Both the position numbers and the translations under genes were made by a program. Shown one piece after another: positions 17,753-26,558 of a stretch of DNA of 64,000 nucleotides. How positions within the stretch are numbered: position 1 is the first letter of the stretch; the number at the start of each line of letters is the position of its first letter. The notes beneath the pieces are model-generated. The model saw nothing but the letters and a program-made list of their open reading frames with translations. It was not told the origin of the DNA and ran no database searches. This DNA is from Gammaproteobacteria bacterium (GTDB lineage: Bacteria; Pseudomonadota; Gammaproteobacteria; Ga0077554; Ga007554): positions 1 through 64,000 of the forward strand of contig JAKFXX010000027.1 of NCBI GenBank assembly GCA_021731145.1. Direction: 5' to 3'.

Positions 17753-18869
17753 TGTTCGCATCTTCGAGGATGCGCTTCACAATCTGGGTGCGGGCCGTGC
17801 CATCCCCATATGGATTTGCCCGGTTCGCCATCGCATGGTACGCATCAGTGTCATCCAGAAGCTTTGATGCCTCTGCCACTATATTGTGGGCATCCATTCC
17901 AATCACCTTTACCGTTCCGGCCTCTACGCCTTCCTGCCGTTCGGTGACTTTTCTCAGCACCAGCACTGGCTTGCCCAAGCTCGGCGCTTCTTCCTGCAAT
18001 CCCCCCGAATCCGTCAGCACCATATAAGCCTGTTTCATCAGATGGACCAGTGGCATATAGTCCAGAGGATCAATCAACAACACATTCTCGATTCCGGAGA
18101 GGATGCTGTTCACCACCTGCCGGACGTTCGGATTGCGATGCACCGGGTACACCAGCACGATCTGGTTCTTGTACTTGAGCGCCAACTCCCTGAGGCCGTG
18201 GCATATCGACTCGAATGGGCCACCGAAGCTCTCGCGTCGATGTGCCGTAACCAGAATGATTTTTCTCGAATCGAAAGGAATAGATTCCAGCGGAGTGCCT
18301 GCAAAACTGTAGGGTCGATTCGAAACATCGAGCAGTGCGTCGATCACTGTGTTGCCGGTCACTGCAATTTGACTGTCAGGAATGCCTTCGTTAAGCAGAT
18401 GCTTTTTTGCGGCCTCGGTATGGGCAAAATACACGTCCGCCACTGAATCGATGATTTTTCTGTTGGCCTCTTCGGGATAGGGATGCCGCTTGTCAAACGT
18501 CCTGAGTCCGGCTTCAATATGGCCGATCTTAACGCCACAGTAAAAGGCGGCCAGCGCCGCCGCCATCGAGGTGGTCGTGTCGCCTTGCACCAGCAGCAAA
18601 TCGAAATGCTCCTCGCGCAGAATGCGGCTGACTTCCTGCAGCACGCCGATGGTGATGTGCTCCAGGGTCTGATTTTCCCTCATCAGGTTCAAGTCATAAT
18701 CTACCCGGATGTTGAACAGCTTAAGCAGCGGTTCCACCATTTCCTTGTGTTGGCCGGTAAGGCAATTCCTGTTCTCGATCAGCCCCGGATATTTTTCGAG
18801 TTCTGAAATGACAGGCGCCATCTTGATGGCTTCGGGACGGGTTCCAAAAACGGTGAGCACCTTAAGCAC
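17733..18869 (-). CDS. wecB: UDP-N-acetylglucosamine 2-epimerase (non-hydrolysing)
   Basis: A 378-residue enzyme making UDP-ManNAc from UDP-GlcNAc. TVFGTRPEAIKMAP, QGDTTTSMAAALAAFY, HIEAGLRTFDKRHPYPEE and TDSGGLQEEAP are the family's substrate and catalytic segments. The start is taken as GTG (VLKVLTVFGTRP), overlapping the upstream gene by eight bases. No UDP-ManNAc dehydrogenase (wecC) is adjacent, so ManNAc itself may be the residue used. The C-terminal residues come from the repeat 17608-17752. Confidence 0.93.
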   Translation of the reverse strand: MLKVLTVFGTRPEAIKMAPVISELEKYPGLIENRNCLTGQHKEMVEPLLKLFNIRVDYDLNLMRENQTLEHITIGVLQEVSRILREEHFDLLLVQGDTTTSMAAALAAFYCGVKIGHIEAGLRTFDKRHPYPEEANRKIIDSVADVYFAHTEAAKKHLLNEGIPDSQIAVTGNTVIDALLDVSNRPYSFAGTPLESIPFDSRKIILVTAHRRESFGGPFESICHGLRELALKYKNQIVLVYPVHRNPNVRQVVNSILSGIENVLLIDPLDYMPLVHLMKQAYMVLTDSGGLQEEAPSLGKPVLVLRKVTERQEGVEAGTVKVIGMDAHNIVAEASKLLDDTDAYHAMANRANPYGDGTARTQIVKRILEDANIKCRVD

Positions 18870-19782
18870 GTTTGCCTTCCCCCTGCAGCTTGAGTGAATA
18901 GGCATCGAGAAAATACTTCACCGCCCAACTGATTTCCGCGCCAGCGATGTACTGCGCCCCCTTGCCGTAGCTGCCGTAGAACCCACCGGATTTATTCTGG
19001 ATTTTTTCGAGATATTGGATGGCGCGGTCGGCACGGTCCTTATTTCCCAATCTGTACCAGACAACGGCATATTGGGCGATTGCGGTTGAACAGGTCCATT
19101 CAACGTCGGGATAGGCCGGGATGCCGCCGTCAGGTCGCTGGCATCTTTCCACATCGGCCATGCCTTGAGTTGCCAGCTCGATCTCCCCAAGTTCCCAAAG
19201 TGCCTCCATGGCATAGGCGTGAAAATGCGCAAGCCGGTTGAACGGCACGAGTGCTTCCTGTTGCTTGTAATAGGACAGCACGAAGTTGGCCGTCTCCACG
19301 TACTCCGGCACGCCCAGCAGCTTGCCAGCCTGAACAAGCGGGGGAAGCACATAGGTGTGGATCAGATCATTGGCGATGTCAGTCCACATCTCCGTGGACG
19401 GTGTGGTCAACCGGCCGTTCGAATCCACCTGTGCCACGACCCAGTCGCACGCTTTCCGTAGCGGGGCTTCGATGCCGTCCATATCATCCAGCGCTACGCA
19501 CAGCCCGCGCATCACCTGCCCGGTATCGAAGGTGTAAGGCACGCCATCAGGCGCAGGGAAAGCGCCATCCGGGTGCTGGATGGAAAGCAGCCAGCGCGTG
19601 CATGTCCGGGCCAGCTCTTGCTCACCCCAGTTATACAGCGTTGGGATGTAATAGCCTGTCACCTCTGGATAAGGCACCGGAGTCCTGGTGTGTACGATGA
19701 TTCCCTTATCCGCCACCATGTTCTTCTTGAACCAATCCATAGCTCTCTTATAGCTTGGCTTTTGTTGCTGCCAGAAAAACAT
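18862..19782 (-). CDS. Alpha/alpha-toroid protein (terpenoid cyclase/prenyltransferase-like fold)
   Basis: A 306-residue soluble protein of repeated helical pairs. Motifs recurring about every 50 residues (QHPDGAFPAPDG, QRPDGGIPAYPD, QNKSGGFYGSYG) are the QW-like turns of the terpenoid-cyclase/protein-prenyltransferase toroid. I infer a carbohydrate-related role, such as lyase or hydrolase-like processing, from position in the polysaccharide cluster and coupling to wecB (8-base overlap). The DxDD motif of class II cyclases is not seen. Start: ATG nine bases after GAGGGG; a TTG three codons earlier is an alternative. Confidence 0.6.
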   Translation of the reverse strand: MFFWQQQKPSYKRAMDWFKKNMVADKGIIVHTRTPVPYPEVTGYYIPTLYNWGEQELARTCTRWLLSIQHPDGAFPAPDGVPYTFDTGQVMRGLCVALDDMDGIEAPLRKACDWVVAQVDSNGRLTTPSTEMWTDIANDLIHTYVLPPLVQAGKLLGVPEYVETANFVLSYYKQQEALVPFNRLAHFHAYAMEALWELGEIELATQGMADVERCQRPDGGIPAYPDVEWTCSTAIAQYAVVWYRLGNKDRADRAIQYLEKIQNKSGGFYGSYGKGAQYIAGAEISWAVKYFLDAYSLKLQGEGKRA

Positions 19783-19959
19783 TTTCTTCAACCCCTCAAT
19801 TTCGCAGCAATTACCGGTCTATATTATGCAATATAATGATTTCATCAAAGTATTATAAAATACAAATACGCTTGTTTCTTGGAAGTAACTTTCAAAAAGA
19901 TAATATTATATTACAAGAGAGCGGGAACTGCTCTGCCATGCGCTTTCTCGCTCGACTGC
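19783..19959 (-). promoter_or_regulatory. AT-rich gap, probable promoter for the toroid-wecB genes
   Basis: This 177-bp region is far more AT-rich than its surroundings and contains several TATAAT-like strings and the palindrome TATATTATGCAATATA near 19819-19835. On the minus strand TTGATG is followed 16 bases later by TAATAT, a plausible sigma-70 pair. The site separates the upstream GT2 stop from the toroid gene, so a second internal promoter of the cluster is likely. Confidence 0.4.
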
Positions 19960-20922
19960 TTACACCCAAAAGTATCTAATTAATAGCTTAAAATGCTTAA
20001 GCTGGACGGATAGCAACATTGAACGAAACAGTGCGCGGAGTCCCAGCAATTTATTTTTGTCACGAAGAAAATAGGCCTGGGTGAAGTACGCATCAGCAAG
20101 ATGGGTCTCGATAAGTTTGGCCTGATTTGATATTTTTTCATGTTTGTTGCGGTAATGCCTGCTGAGAGATTGGGCTGACACCAAACTGTTTTCCAACTGC
20201 CTCAGTGTTGCCTGATCTTTATCCTTGTCCGATAGCCAGCCGAAGTTATTTCCATGAATTCGCCAATATGTTACTGGTTCTTTCGTCAGCGCCAGGTTAC
20301 ACAGGCTAGACGCCTTGATTGCCCAGCCAGACTCCGAAAACAGGCCGCTTTCATCGAACCCGCCCACAATATTCCATGCTCCTTTTCGGGCGGCCGGCCT
20401 TTGAAAATCGATAGGGACGGAATGCAGGAGTTCTGGGAATAGCGTATCGTCGAACAGGTACAGTCCGTTAGATTCTGCTGGTTTAATGCGTTGAATAATC
20501 CCGTCAATTGCCTTCTTTCTGTTTTTTGCAGGATTGGTGGCATAAGGGCCAAAGGGTTCAACCCCTAGAAATAAGCAATCAAGATTCGGAAGGTTGACGA
20601 AAGCATCGCGTATCTTCTCCAAAGCCGTAGGGGCAAGCAGATCGTCATCGTCCAAGAGAGTAATGATGTCTCCTGTTGCCGCTCTGATGCCCGCGTTTTT
20701 TGCCCGTGCGACACCCAGTGGTTTTTCGTGCCTGATAAAAACGGCCTTGTCACCAAGAAGCGCCTCCAACTGGTGCAAAGGAAGGGCAGGGCTGGACCCG
20801 TCATCCACGATCACGGCTTCCCAGTTGGAATATGTTTGCGCAGCAATGCTGCTGGCAGCTTCTTGTAAGAGGTCTGGCCGGTTATGCGCCGGAATGACGA
20901 CGGAGATTTTCATGAAACGCAT
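19960..20922 (-). CDS. Family 2 glycosyltransferase
   Basis: A 320-residue GT-A enzyme: KISVVIPAHNRPDLLQEAAS, AVIVDDGSSPALP, and metal motif TLLDDDDLLAPT near residue 90. WNIVGGFDESGLF is a conserved acceptor-side segment. It resembles the product of 12451-13470 along most of its length, including the basic helical C-terminus, suggesting duplication within the cluster. The first ATG is used; another lies three codons in. Confidence 0.88.
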   Translation of the reverse strand: MRFMKISVVIPAHNRPDLLQEAASSIAAQTYSNWEAVIVDDGSSPALPLHQLEALLGDKAVFIRHEKPLGVARAKNAGIRAATGDIITLLDDDDLLAPTALEKIRDAFVNLPNLDCLFLGVEPFGPYATNPAKNRKKAIDGIIQRIKPAESNGLYLFDDTLFPELLHSVPIDFQRPAARKGAWNIVGGFDESGLFSESGWAIKASSLCNLALTKEPVTYWRIHGNNFGWLSDKDKDQATLRQLENSLVSAQSLSRHYRNKHEKISNQAKLIETHLADAYFTQAYFLRDKNKLLGLRALFRSMLLSVQLKHFKLLIRYFWV

Positions 20923-20952
20923 ACTCAGGCAGTAGTGGAATAAGCCAATGGC

Positions 20953-22917
20953 TCATTTGGATTCTCTGACCCGCATGATCTGGTTGGCTTTCACATTGCG
21001 CAATTTCTGAACCACGCCGCTTGGCCAACGAACTTCTATTTCATCAATCTGCGTGTGCTTGGCGAGGCCGAAATGCAGGCGCTGATGATTTTGCCCCCGC
21101 TCATGTATGCCCCCATCCTGAACTCGTATCTGAGTCACACCGCCGACAGTCACACGCACCACCGCACCGATTCCATCGCGATTGGATGCCGTTCCCGCCA
21201 GGTCAATCTTAATCCAGTGGTTGCCATTTCCAAGATTGCGGTATAGCCGGTAGGTGCCGTTTTCCGAGGGCAGCCCCAGGCTGCGGCCCATGCTTCCGCC
21301 CGTGGCGGTGAAAAGGTCAAGAAATCCGTCGCCATCGAAATCAGCCATCGTGACGGAATCGCCCACACCGAACAGGCTACCGGCCGCGCCTCCCGCTTTG
21401 GAAACGACATCGAAGTGCCCATCTCCCCGATTGAGCAGGAGCAGGTTTTCCTGTTTTCCGATATCGCCCGAGGCCAGCACAAAAAGGTCCACATCCATGT
21501 CGTTGTCGAAGTCGCCAGCAACGACATTTGTGCCTGCAACAGCACGCTCGTTGATGCCTCGCTTGTCACTCTCTTCAACCAGCTTGCCGCCCCGGTTCAT
21601 GAACAGCCGTCCGGGTGCTTCCTCGGCTTTCACAGGGTCGCCGATCGCCGCCAGTTCCGTGATGGCCTCGGAAGAGGTGACTTTTACCGCTATCTGCTGG
21701 TACTTGGGTTTGCCCACCTCAAGTATCTCGCGCGGTGCAGTCACACGCACCTCCCACTGGCCCGGCGCCGTCATGCCGATATAAACACCTGCCTGACTGC
21801 CCGGTGTGTTGGCAGCCATGCCTGTGATGCCTGGCGTTTTAGGTGATAAGTTGAACTTGAAATCCCCAGGATGCGCGCCCTGTTTGCCAAGATAGATGCG
21901 ATCAACCGACAGTGCATTGGCAGGCCAGGCAGGTGAAACCCGGAATGTTAGTTGCCCGGATGAGCTGAAGGTAAACCCCGCCGGTTTGCCTACATTGGCC
22001 TGATCGCTCCGCACATCCGCGATGACCTCCTTGCTGCCAGTTTGGCCGAAAGCGACCGGCCCAGGCGGATTTTTACGCGCCAGGTAGAGGTCAACGAGTC
22101 CATCATTGTCGAAGTCGCCAGCGGCAATGTCCTCATAAGCCGTTTGGGGGAGAAGATCAACTTCCCGTGCGGGCATTTTTGCGGTATCGAACACCTGTGA
22201 AGCCCGGTTATGTGACGAGACCCTGCATGCCAGATCCGGGTGGCTGTTGTTGTTGAGCTCGGTAATTACGCAGAATTTCGGCGACTTTGAGGCGAACTTC
22301 AGCACGTCTGTCGAGGCGGCGAATTTGCCATTTTTCTGAAGAAAGATAAAGGGCGGTTCAATGTTATCGAATCGGCTTTCCGCACCCTCGAACAGATCGA
22401 GCTGACCGTCTCGGTTGAAGTCGTACCACAGGGGCATGCGCGTCCGGCCATAGGGGTTGGATACCCCAACGGCCGCAGCTATGTCTGCGAACTTGTCGCC
22501 CCGATTCAGGAAAAGCCGTTTCGGTTCCGTGCCCACCCCGCGGCCCGCTCCAGTGAGTTGGACCAGCTCCAGATGGCCGTCGTTGTTGAAATCTGCCCAA
22601 GCGGCGCCGTGTTTGTCGCCACCCAGGTCTTCCGGCTTGAAAATTTCTCGCGTTACATCGGCGAAGTGCCCCTTGCCCAGATTTCGATACAGCTTGGCAT
22701 CGTTCAGGTGGTTGGTGACGTAAAGATCAGGCAGACCGTCGCCGTCGAAATCACCCCATGCAGCGCCGTGGGTTATGCCCACATATGCAATACCGGAGGT
22801 CGGCGTAACATCCTCAAACAGGGTGACAGCAACATTGGGGCGACGCAAAAAAGTCACGCCAACGGCTAAAACGACCACCACCGCGATCACAATCAGATAA
22901 CGCAATTTTTTTGACAT
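20953..22917 (-). CDS. Membrane-anchored FG-GAP/VCBS repeat protein with ASPIC/UnbV C-terminus
   Basis: A 654-residue CRTAC1-like protein. One N-terminal membrane anchor (about residues 6-23) is followed by many FG-GAP/VCBS blades, recognised by repeated D-x-D-x-D-G calcium loops such as GDFDGDGLPDLYV, ADFNNDGHLELVQ, GDFDNDGLVDLYL and ADFDGDGFLDLF. The last 80 residues (RDGIGAVVRVTVGG to IDEIEVRWPSGVVQKL) are the ASPIC/UnbV domain. It is probably a periplasmic beta-propeller. Its job in a polysaccharide cluster is unknown; glycan binding or surface adhesion is inference. Confidence 0.85.
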   Translation of the reverse strand: MSKKLRYLIVIAVVVVLAVGVTFLRRPNVAVTLFEDVTPTSGIAYVGITHGAAWGDFDGDGLPDLYVTNHLNDAKLYRNLGKGHFADVTREIFKPEDLGGDKHGAAWADFNNDGHLELVQLTGAGRGVGTEPKRLFLNRGDKFADIAAAVGVSNPYGRTRMPLWYDFNRDGQLDLFEGAESRFDNIEPPFIFLQKNGKFAASTDVLKFASKSPKFCVITELNNNSHPDLACRVSSHNRASQVFDTAKMPAREVDLLPQTAYEDIAAGDFDNDGLVDLYLARKNPPGPVAFGQTGSKEVIADVRSDQANVGKPAGFTFSSSGQLTFRVSPAWPANALSVDRIYLGKQGAHPGDFKFNLSPKTPGITGMAANTPGSQAGVYIGMTAPGQWEVRVTAPREILEVGKPKYQQIAVKVTSSEAITELAAIGDPVKAEEAPGRLFMNRGGKLVEESDKRGINERAVAGTNVVAGDFDNDMDVDLFVLASGDIGKQENLLLLNRGDGHFDVVSKAGGAAGSLFGVGDSVTMADFDGDGFLDLFTATGGSMGRSLGLPSENGTYRLYRNLGNGNHWIKIDLAGTASNRDGIGAVVRVTVGGVTQIRVQDGGIHERGQNHQRLHFGLAKHTQIDEIEVRWPSGVVQKLRNVKANQIMRVRESK

Positions 22918-23020
22918 CTTCGTTCTTATCCCTTTTCTTGCTCGCAACTATGCGATAACAAGGTGAAACCAGTGCATTTGTCTCTTGACGATGGCGAGCG
23001 AGTGCTTGTCGGCGACCCTG

Positions 23021-24133
23021 CTATGCCTTGCTGGATTCGTGACCTGACGTGGTTTCTCCGCCGGCATCCGCTGCTATCACCTCACTGCGCAGCACCTCCA
23101 GATAGCTGTGGCCGAAGCGCAGATCCGGTTCCATGTGGTTTCCTTCCGCCCACTCATTCCAGGATTTCAGAAAGACCAGCCGATGCTCAGGCGGTTTGGC
23201 TGACACATTCTCAAGTGCTTGGCGCAAGCTTTGGCGAAAGAGCTCGGGCGTAGAACCTTCCATGACCAATCCATTCATCCCGCTTCGCGGTGTGTTGTCC
23301 CAGCTTGGAATAACGCATGGCAGATATTCCATCTGTCGCGTGCGCTCAGGAACAAAACTTTTCAGCAGATCCTTGTATTGGTAGATAGTGAGACGATGCC
23401 CGCCGAGCTTGGCCCTAAACTTGATGAGGGGATGTCGCAAAGGTATCTTGCCCGTCAAGCCTGGCAGATTCTGAACCACTGCGGCATCAAATCCGTTAAC
23501 CTTGGGATCCCAATTATCGTGGTGAGACACGCCTACTAAATAAATCCCAGGCAGTCCGGCTCGCTCCGCCATTTGCCGGAATAGTTGGACAACATGTTGA
23601 ATATCGGGCACGTCTTTGGGTTTATAGATGATGAACAGTGGTTTGCCATCTACTCTCAAATACCGATTATCCCTGAACGCCAGCAACAACTCGCGGAAAT
23701 GGGCCTCGTAATCTTCTGTGCCGGGATAGGTCTGCTCCATCAATATCCGCTTGGGGTTGCCGTGCCAGATACCGGACCATGTCGCATTCGCCCAGCAAAG
23801 ACAAAAGGGAGAATCAGGCTTGCCCGACTCGAGTACTTCGTTGAAGGGCCGCTCCAATAAACGCTTGCCGCCAAACCAGTAATGATAGTAGCAGAACGCC
23901 TCCACCCCATACTCGCGAGCCATCTCGGCCTGCGCCGCGCGTGTTTCCGGGACGCGCAGGTCGTAGAAACCCAAGTCAGTTGGCACATGTGGCTGATAGT
24001 GCCCATTGAACAAGGGCGTAGCCTTGGTCGCGTTGGTCCACTCGGTAAAGCCTTTGCCCCACCATTCATCGTTCTCGGGGATGGGGTGGAATTGGGGGAG
24101 GTAGAAGGCGATACAGCGCGCTTTCATATTCAT
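23021..24133 (-). CDS. WbsX / GH99-like polysaccharide biosynthesis protein, divergent copy
   Basis: A 370-residue member of the WbsX family (glycoside-hydrolase-99-like TIM barrel found in O-antigen and rhamnan clusters). AFYLPQFHPIPENDEWWG, GFTEW, FCYYHYWFGGKRLLERP and KSWNEWAEGNHMEPD are family hallmarks. The motif that reads WANENWTRRWDG in the neighbouring copy is WANATWSGIWHGN here, so this copy belongs to another subfamily and probably has a different specificity. It lies directly downstream of its paralogue (24202-25431). Confidence 0.85.
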   Translation of the reverse strand: MNMKARCIAFYLPQFHPIPENDEWWGKGFTEWTNATKATPLFNGHYQPHVPTDLGFYDLRVPETRAAQAEMAREYGVEAFCYYHYWFGGKRLLERPFNEVLESGKPDSPFCLCWANATWSGIWHGNPKRILMEQTYPGTEDYEAHFRELLLAFRDNRYLRVDGKPLFIIYKPKDVPDIQHVVQLFRQMAERAGLPGIYLVGVSHHDNWDPKVNGFDAAVVQNLPGLTGKIPLRHPLIKFRAKLGGHRLTIYQYKDLLKSFVPERTRQMEYLPCVIPSWDNTPRSGMNGLVMEGSTPELFRQSLRQALENVSAKPPEHRLVFLKSWNEWAEGNHMEPDLRFGHSYLEVLRSEVIAADAGGETTSGHESSKA

Positions 24134-24201
24134 TGGTCGTTATAACCTTTGCCTTGCATGTGAACTTATCAGTGGCGACACCATTGGCTAAGATGAAACG
24201 G

Positions 24202-25431
24202 TTACCGCAGTATCCTGAGTTGTCTCAGTAGTTCCAGTTGGCGTCTTATCGCCGCGCTAGCCTTCCAGTATAGTTTGCGAGCCGCGCCCGGTGCTTCGGC
24301 GGTAGTTTCTTTTTGGAAATCTGTCACCAACCCACCGGGCGCACTCTGCAAAGCCTGCTTCGTCGCCTCCAGATAGGCGCGACCCCAGCGAAAGTCGGGT
24401 TCGAGATGATTGCCCTCAGCCCACTCATTCCAGGCATTGATGAAGACGAGACGTTCATCTCCAGCATATTTCTTGACTGTTTTGGCGACGTCCAGACGAA
24501 GCCAGTTTTCATATTTCTCCGGCGTCGCGCCTGGAAAGATATACGCATCGCGTTTCTTGCGTGCGCTGTTGTCCCATGAAGGAGTTACGCAATGGAAGCG
24601 TGTCCATGAAGGATCGGGCCGTCGAAGCATTTCACGCGCCATAGTGTCGTAGTCAATCACCTTGTTCTCTATGAATGCCTTGGGAAGCAAACCCATTGCC
24701 GCCAAGAAACGAGGCAAGGAGCCTCGGTGTTTCACATTGCCAATTGGCCAGCTAAAGGGCGCGAACTCAACCTCGGCGTCGAAGCCCAGTTCTTGGGGAG
24801 AAACATTGGCACGGGCGCTTTCATAGCTTTCGACCTTTACCAGATAGAGATCGCCCAGACCCGCCTTCGCGGCTTCGCGGCGCCATATATCGGTCGTCAT
24901 TTTTGGATTAGGGAGCAGCTCGGCTCTATACACCAAAAACAAGGGGCGGCCATGCACCCGGATATAGCGCGGATCCTGAAATGCGGGAATCAGGCTGTGA
25001 ATGTGCTCCAGATCGTCTTCCGGCGCGTAGCTCTGTTTCAACAAGACATGTTGATCTTCTCCGTCCCATCTGCGCGTCCAGTTTTCATTTGCCCAGCACA
25101 GGCAAAATGGTAAATCGGGTTTGCCGCTTTCCAACACTTCATTGAAAGGTCGTTCCAGAATGCGGCGGCCATTGAACCAGTAATGGTAATAGCAGAATCC
25201 GTGGATGCCATACTCACGGGCAAGTTGCGCCTGAGCCTCACGCACCTCGGGTAGCCGCAAGTCGTAGAAACCCAGATCAGCAGGCAGATGTGGTTGGTAA
25301 TGTCCCGGAAAAAGCGGTTTGGCCTTGGTAACATTACGCCATTCGGTGAAGCCGCGTCCCCACCATTCGTCATTTTCGGGAATGGGGTGGAATTGGGGGA
25401 GATAAAAGGCTATAGCCCGCAGGTCGCTCAA
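24202..25431 (-). CDS. WbsX / GH99-like polysaccharide biosynthesis protein
   Basis: A 409-residue paralogue of the neighbouring gene, with AIAFYLPQFHPIPENDEWW, the canonical WANENWTRRWDG motif, and INAWNEWAEGNHLEPD near the end. The C-terminal 50 residues are a basic extension absent from the other copy. The TTG at 25431 is proposed as the start because GGGAGAT lies just upstream; it gives MSDLRAIAFYLP, matching other family members. A TTG 11 codons earlier is possible. Whether the family transfers or hydrolyses glycans is not settled. Confidence 0.85.
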   Translation of the reverse strand: MSDLRAIAFYLPQFHPIPENDEWWGRGFTEWRNVTKAKPLFPGHYQPHLPADLGFYDLRLPEVREAQAQLAREYGIHGFCYYHYWFNGRRILERPFNEVLESGKPDLPFCLCWANENWTRRWDGEDQHVLLKQSYAPEDDLEHIHSLIPAFQDPRYIRVHGRPLFLVYRAELLPNPKMTTDIWRREAAKAGLGDLYLVKVESYESARANVSPQELGFDAEVEFAPFSWPIGNVKHRGSLPRFLAAMGLLPKAFIENKVIDYDTMAREMLRRPDPSWTRFHCVTPSWDNSARKKRDAYIFPGATPEKYENWLRLDVAKTVKKYAGDERLVFINAWNEWAEGNHLEPDFRWGRAYLEATKQALQSAPGGLVTDFQKETTAEAPGAARKLYWKASAAIRRQLELLRQLRILR

Positions 25432-25513
25432 AGTGATCTCCCTTGGCGCAATGGGGCTACCCAAAGAGTGTTTGCAAGCTTGGTTCGGTGCATTTCGATT
25501 AACCCGGCTTTAG

Positions 25514-26545
25514 TCATTGCTGTCTGCGCCATATACCAGTCAGTCGTTCCCACAGACTGGCCTTTGCGCGAGCCGATCGCCCTAGACCGGGGTGGTGGAC
25601 GAGGAGCTCTTTCCATTCCCGCAGCAAATCCGAGCTTGGTGTGGATGCATTATTCGCAGCGTCTACCGCGATCCAGCGGGCCCCAGCTATTTTTTTGTCC
25701 AGCATGGCCTTCAAGTCTACAGGCGGATCGCGCCGCCGCATAGCTTTCCGCACTGGCTCGAATGCCGGCTGATGCACGTATTCGTGCATCAGCACCACGC
25801 CGTCCAAGGTGATCCGGTATTGCCGCTGGGCGAAGTGGTGGGCACTGGTAGAGCCAGTATGAACCCTGAAGCTGGCTAGGGTCTTGGGTAGGTAGGTGAA
25901 GCCATGATGGGCTGCCAAACGCACCCAATACTCCGTGTCGCAGATCATGGCCAGTTCTGGGTTGAACAGGCCGTGACGAGCGAAAGCCTCTCGGCGGATC
26001 AAGGTTGCCGTGGGCTCCCCAAAGAAATTTACGCCAAACAAGTCGATCGCGGTCTCACATACGGTTCCGGGTGGGACATAAGTGATGCCCGCTCCGAACA
26101 CTCGCTCGGGGTCGGGATGTTGTTCGTAGTATCGGCGGGTTGCCTCGGGGGTGCCGTCCTCAAATATAAACGTCCGGCGGCATACGGTCAGCCAAGTGTC
26201 CGGCGTGCTTGCGGTCAGCATCTCCTCCACGCATGTCGGGGCGATCAGATCGTCCTGGAAGACGAACTTGATCCACTCGCCGTTTGCCAGTTCAATGCAC
26301 CGATTCCAGTTGTCTACCAGCCCAAGGTTGTGTTCGTTGCGCACCAGCCGGATTTGTGGATTCTTTTCTGTGTAACGCCCAATAATTTCAGGGGTGGCAT
26401 CAGTTGATCCGTCATCTACCACCAGTACCTCAATGTTTTTGTATGTTTGGCTCAATACACTGTCCAGACATGCCTCAAGATAACGAGCGCCGTTATATGC
26501 AGGTATGCAAATGCTTACTGTTGGCATTTTTTTCATGGGTGACAT
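25514..26545 (-). CDS. Family 2 glycosyltransferase
   Basis: A GT-A enzyme of about 343 residues with TVSICIPAYNGARYLEACL, VLVVDDGSTD, acceptor-side QDDLIAPT and CDTEYWVRLAAHHG. The frame is open further upstream (to 26608), but that would overlap the methyltransferase gene by 50 bases. MSPMKKMPTVS is therefore preferred, though no start has a convincing ribosome site. The C-terminal 100 residues (HEYVHQPAFEPVRKAM onward) form a helical tail. Confidence 0.85.
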   Translation of the reverse strand: MSPMKKMPTVSICIPAYNGARYLEACLDSVLSQTYKNIEVLVVDDGSTDATPEIIGRYTEKNPQIRLVRNEHNLGLVDNWNRCIELANGEWIKFVFQDDLIAPTCVEEMLTASTPDTWLTVCRRTFIFEDGTPEATRRYYEQHPDPERVFGAGITYVPPGTVCETAIDLFGVNFFGEPTATLIRREAFARHGLFNPELAMICDTEYWVRLAAHHGFTYLPKTLASFRVHTGSTSAHHFAQRQYRITLDGVVLMHEYVHQPAFEPVRKAMRRRDPPVDLKAMLDKKIAGARWIAVDAANNASTPSSDLLREWKELLVHHPGLGRSARAKASLWERLTGIWRRQQ

Positions 26546-26558
26546 GGAAGGGTAGACT

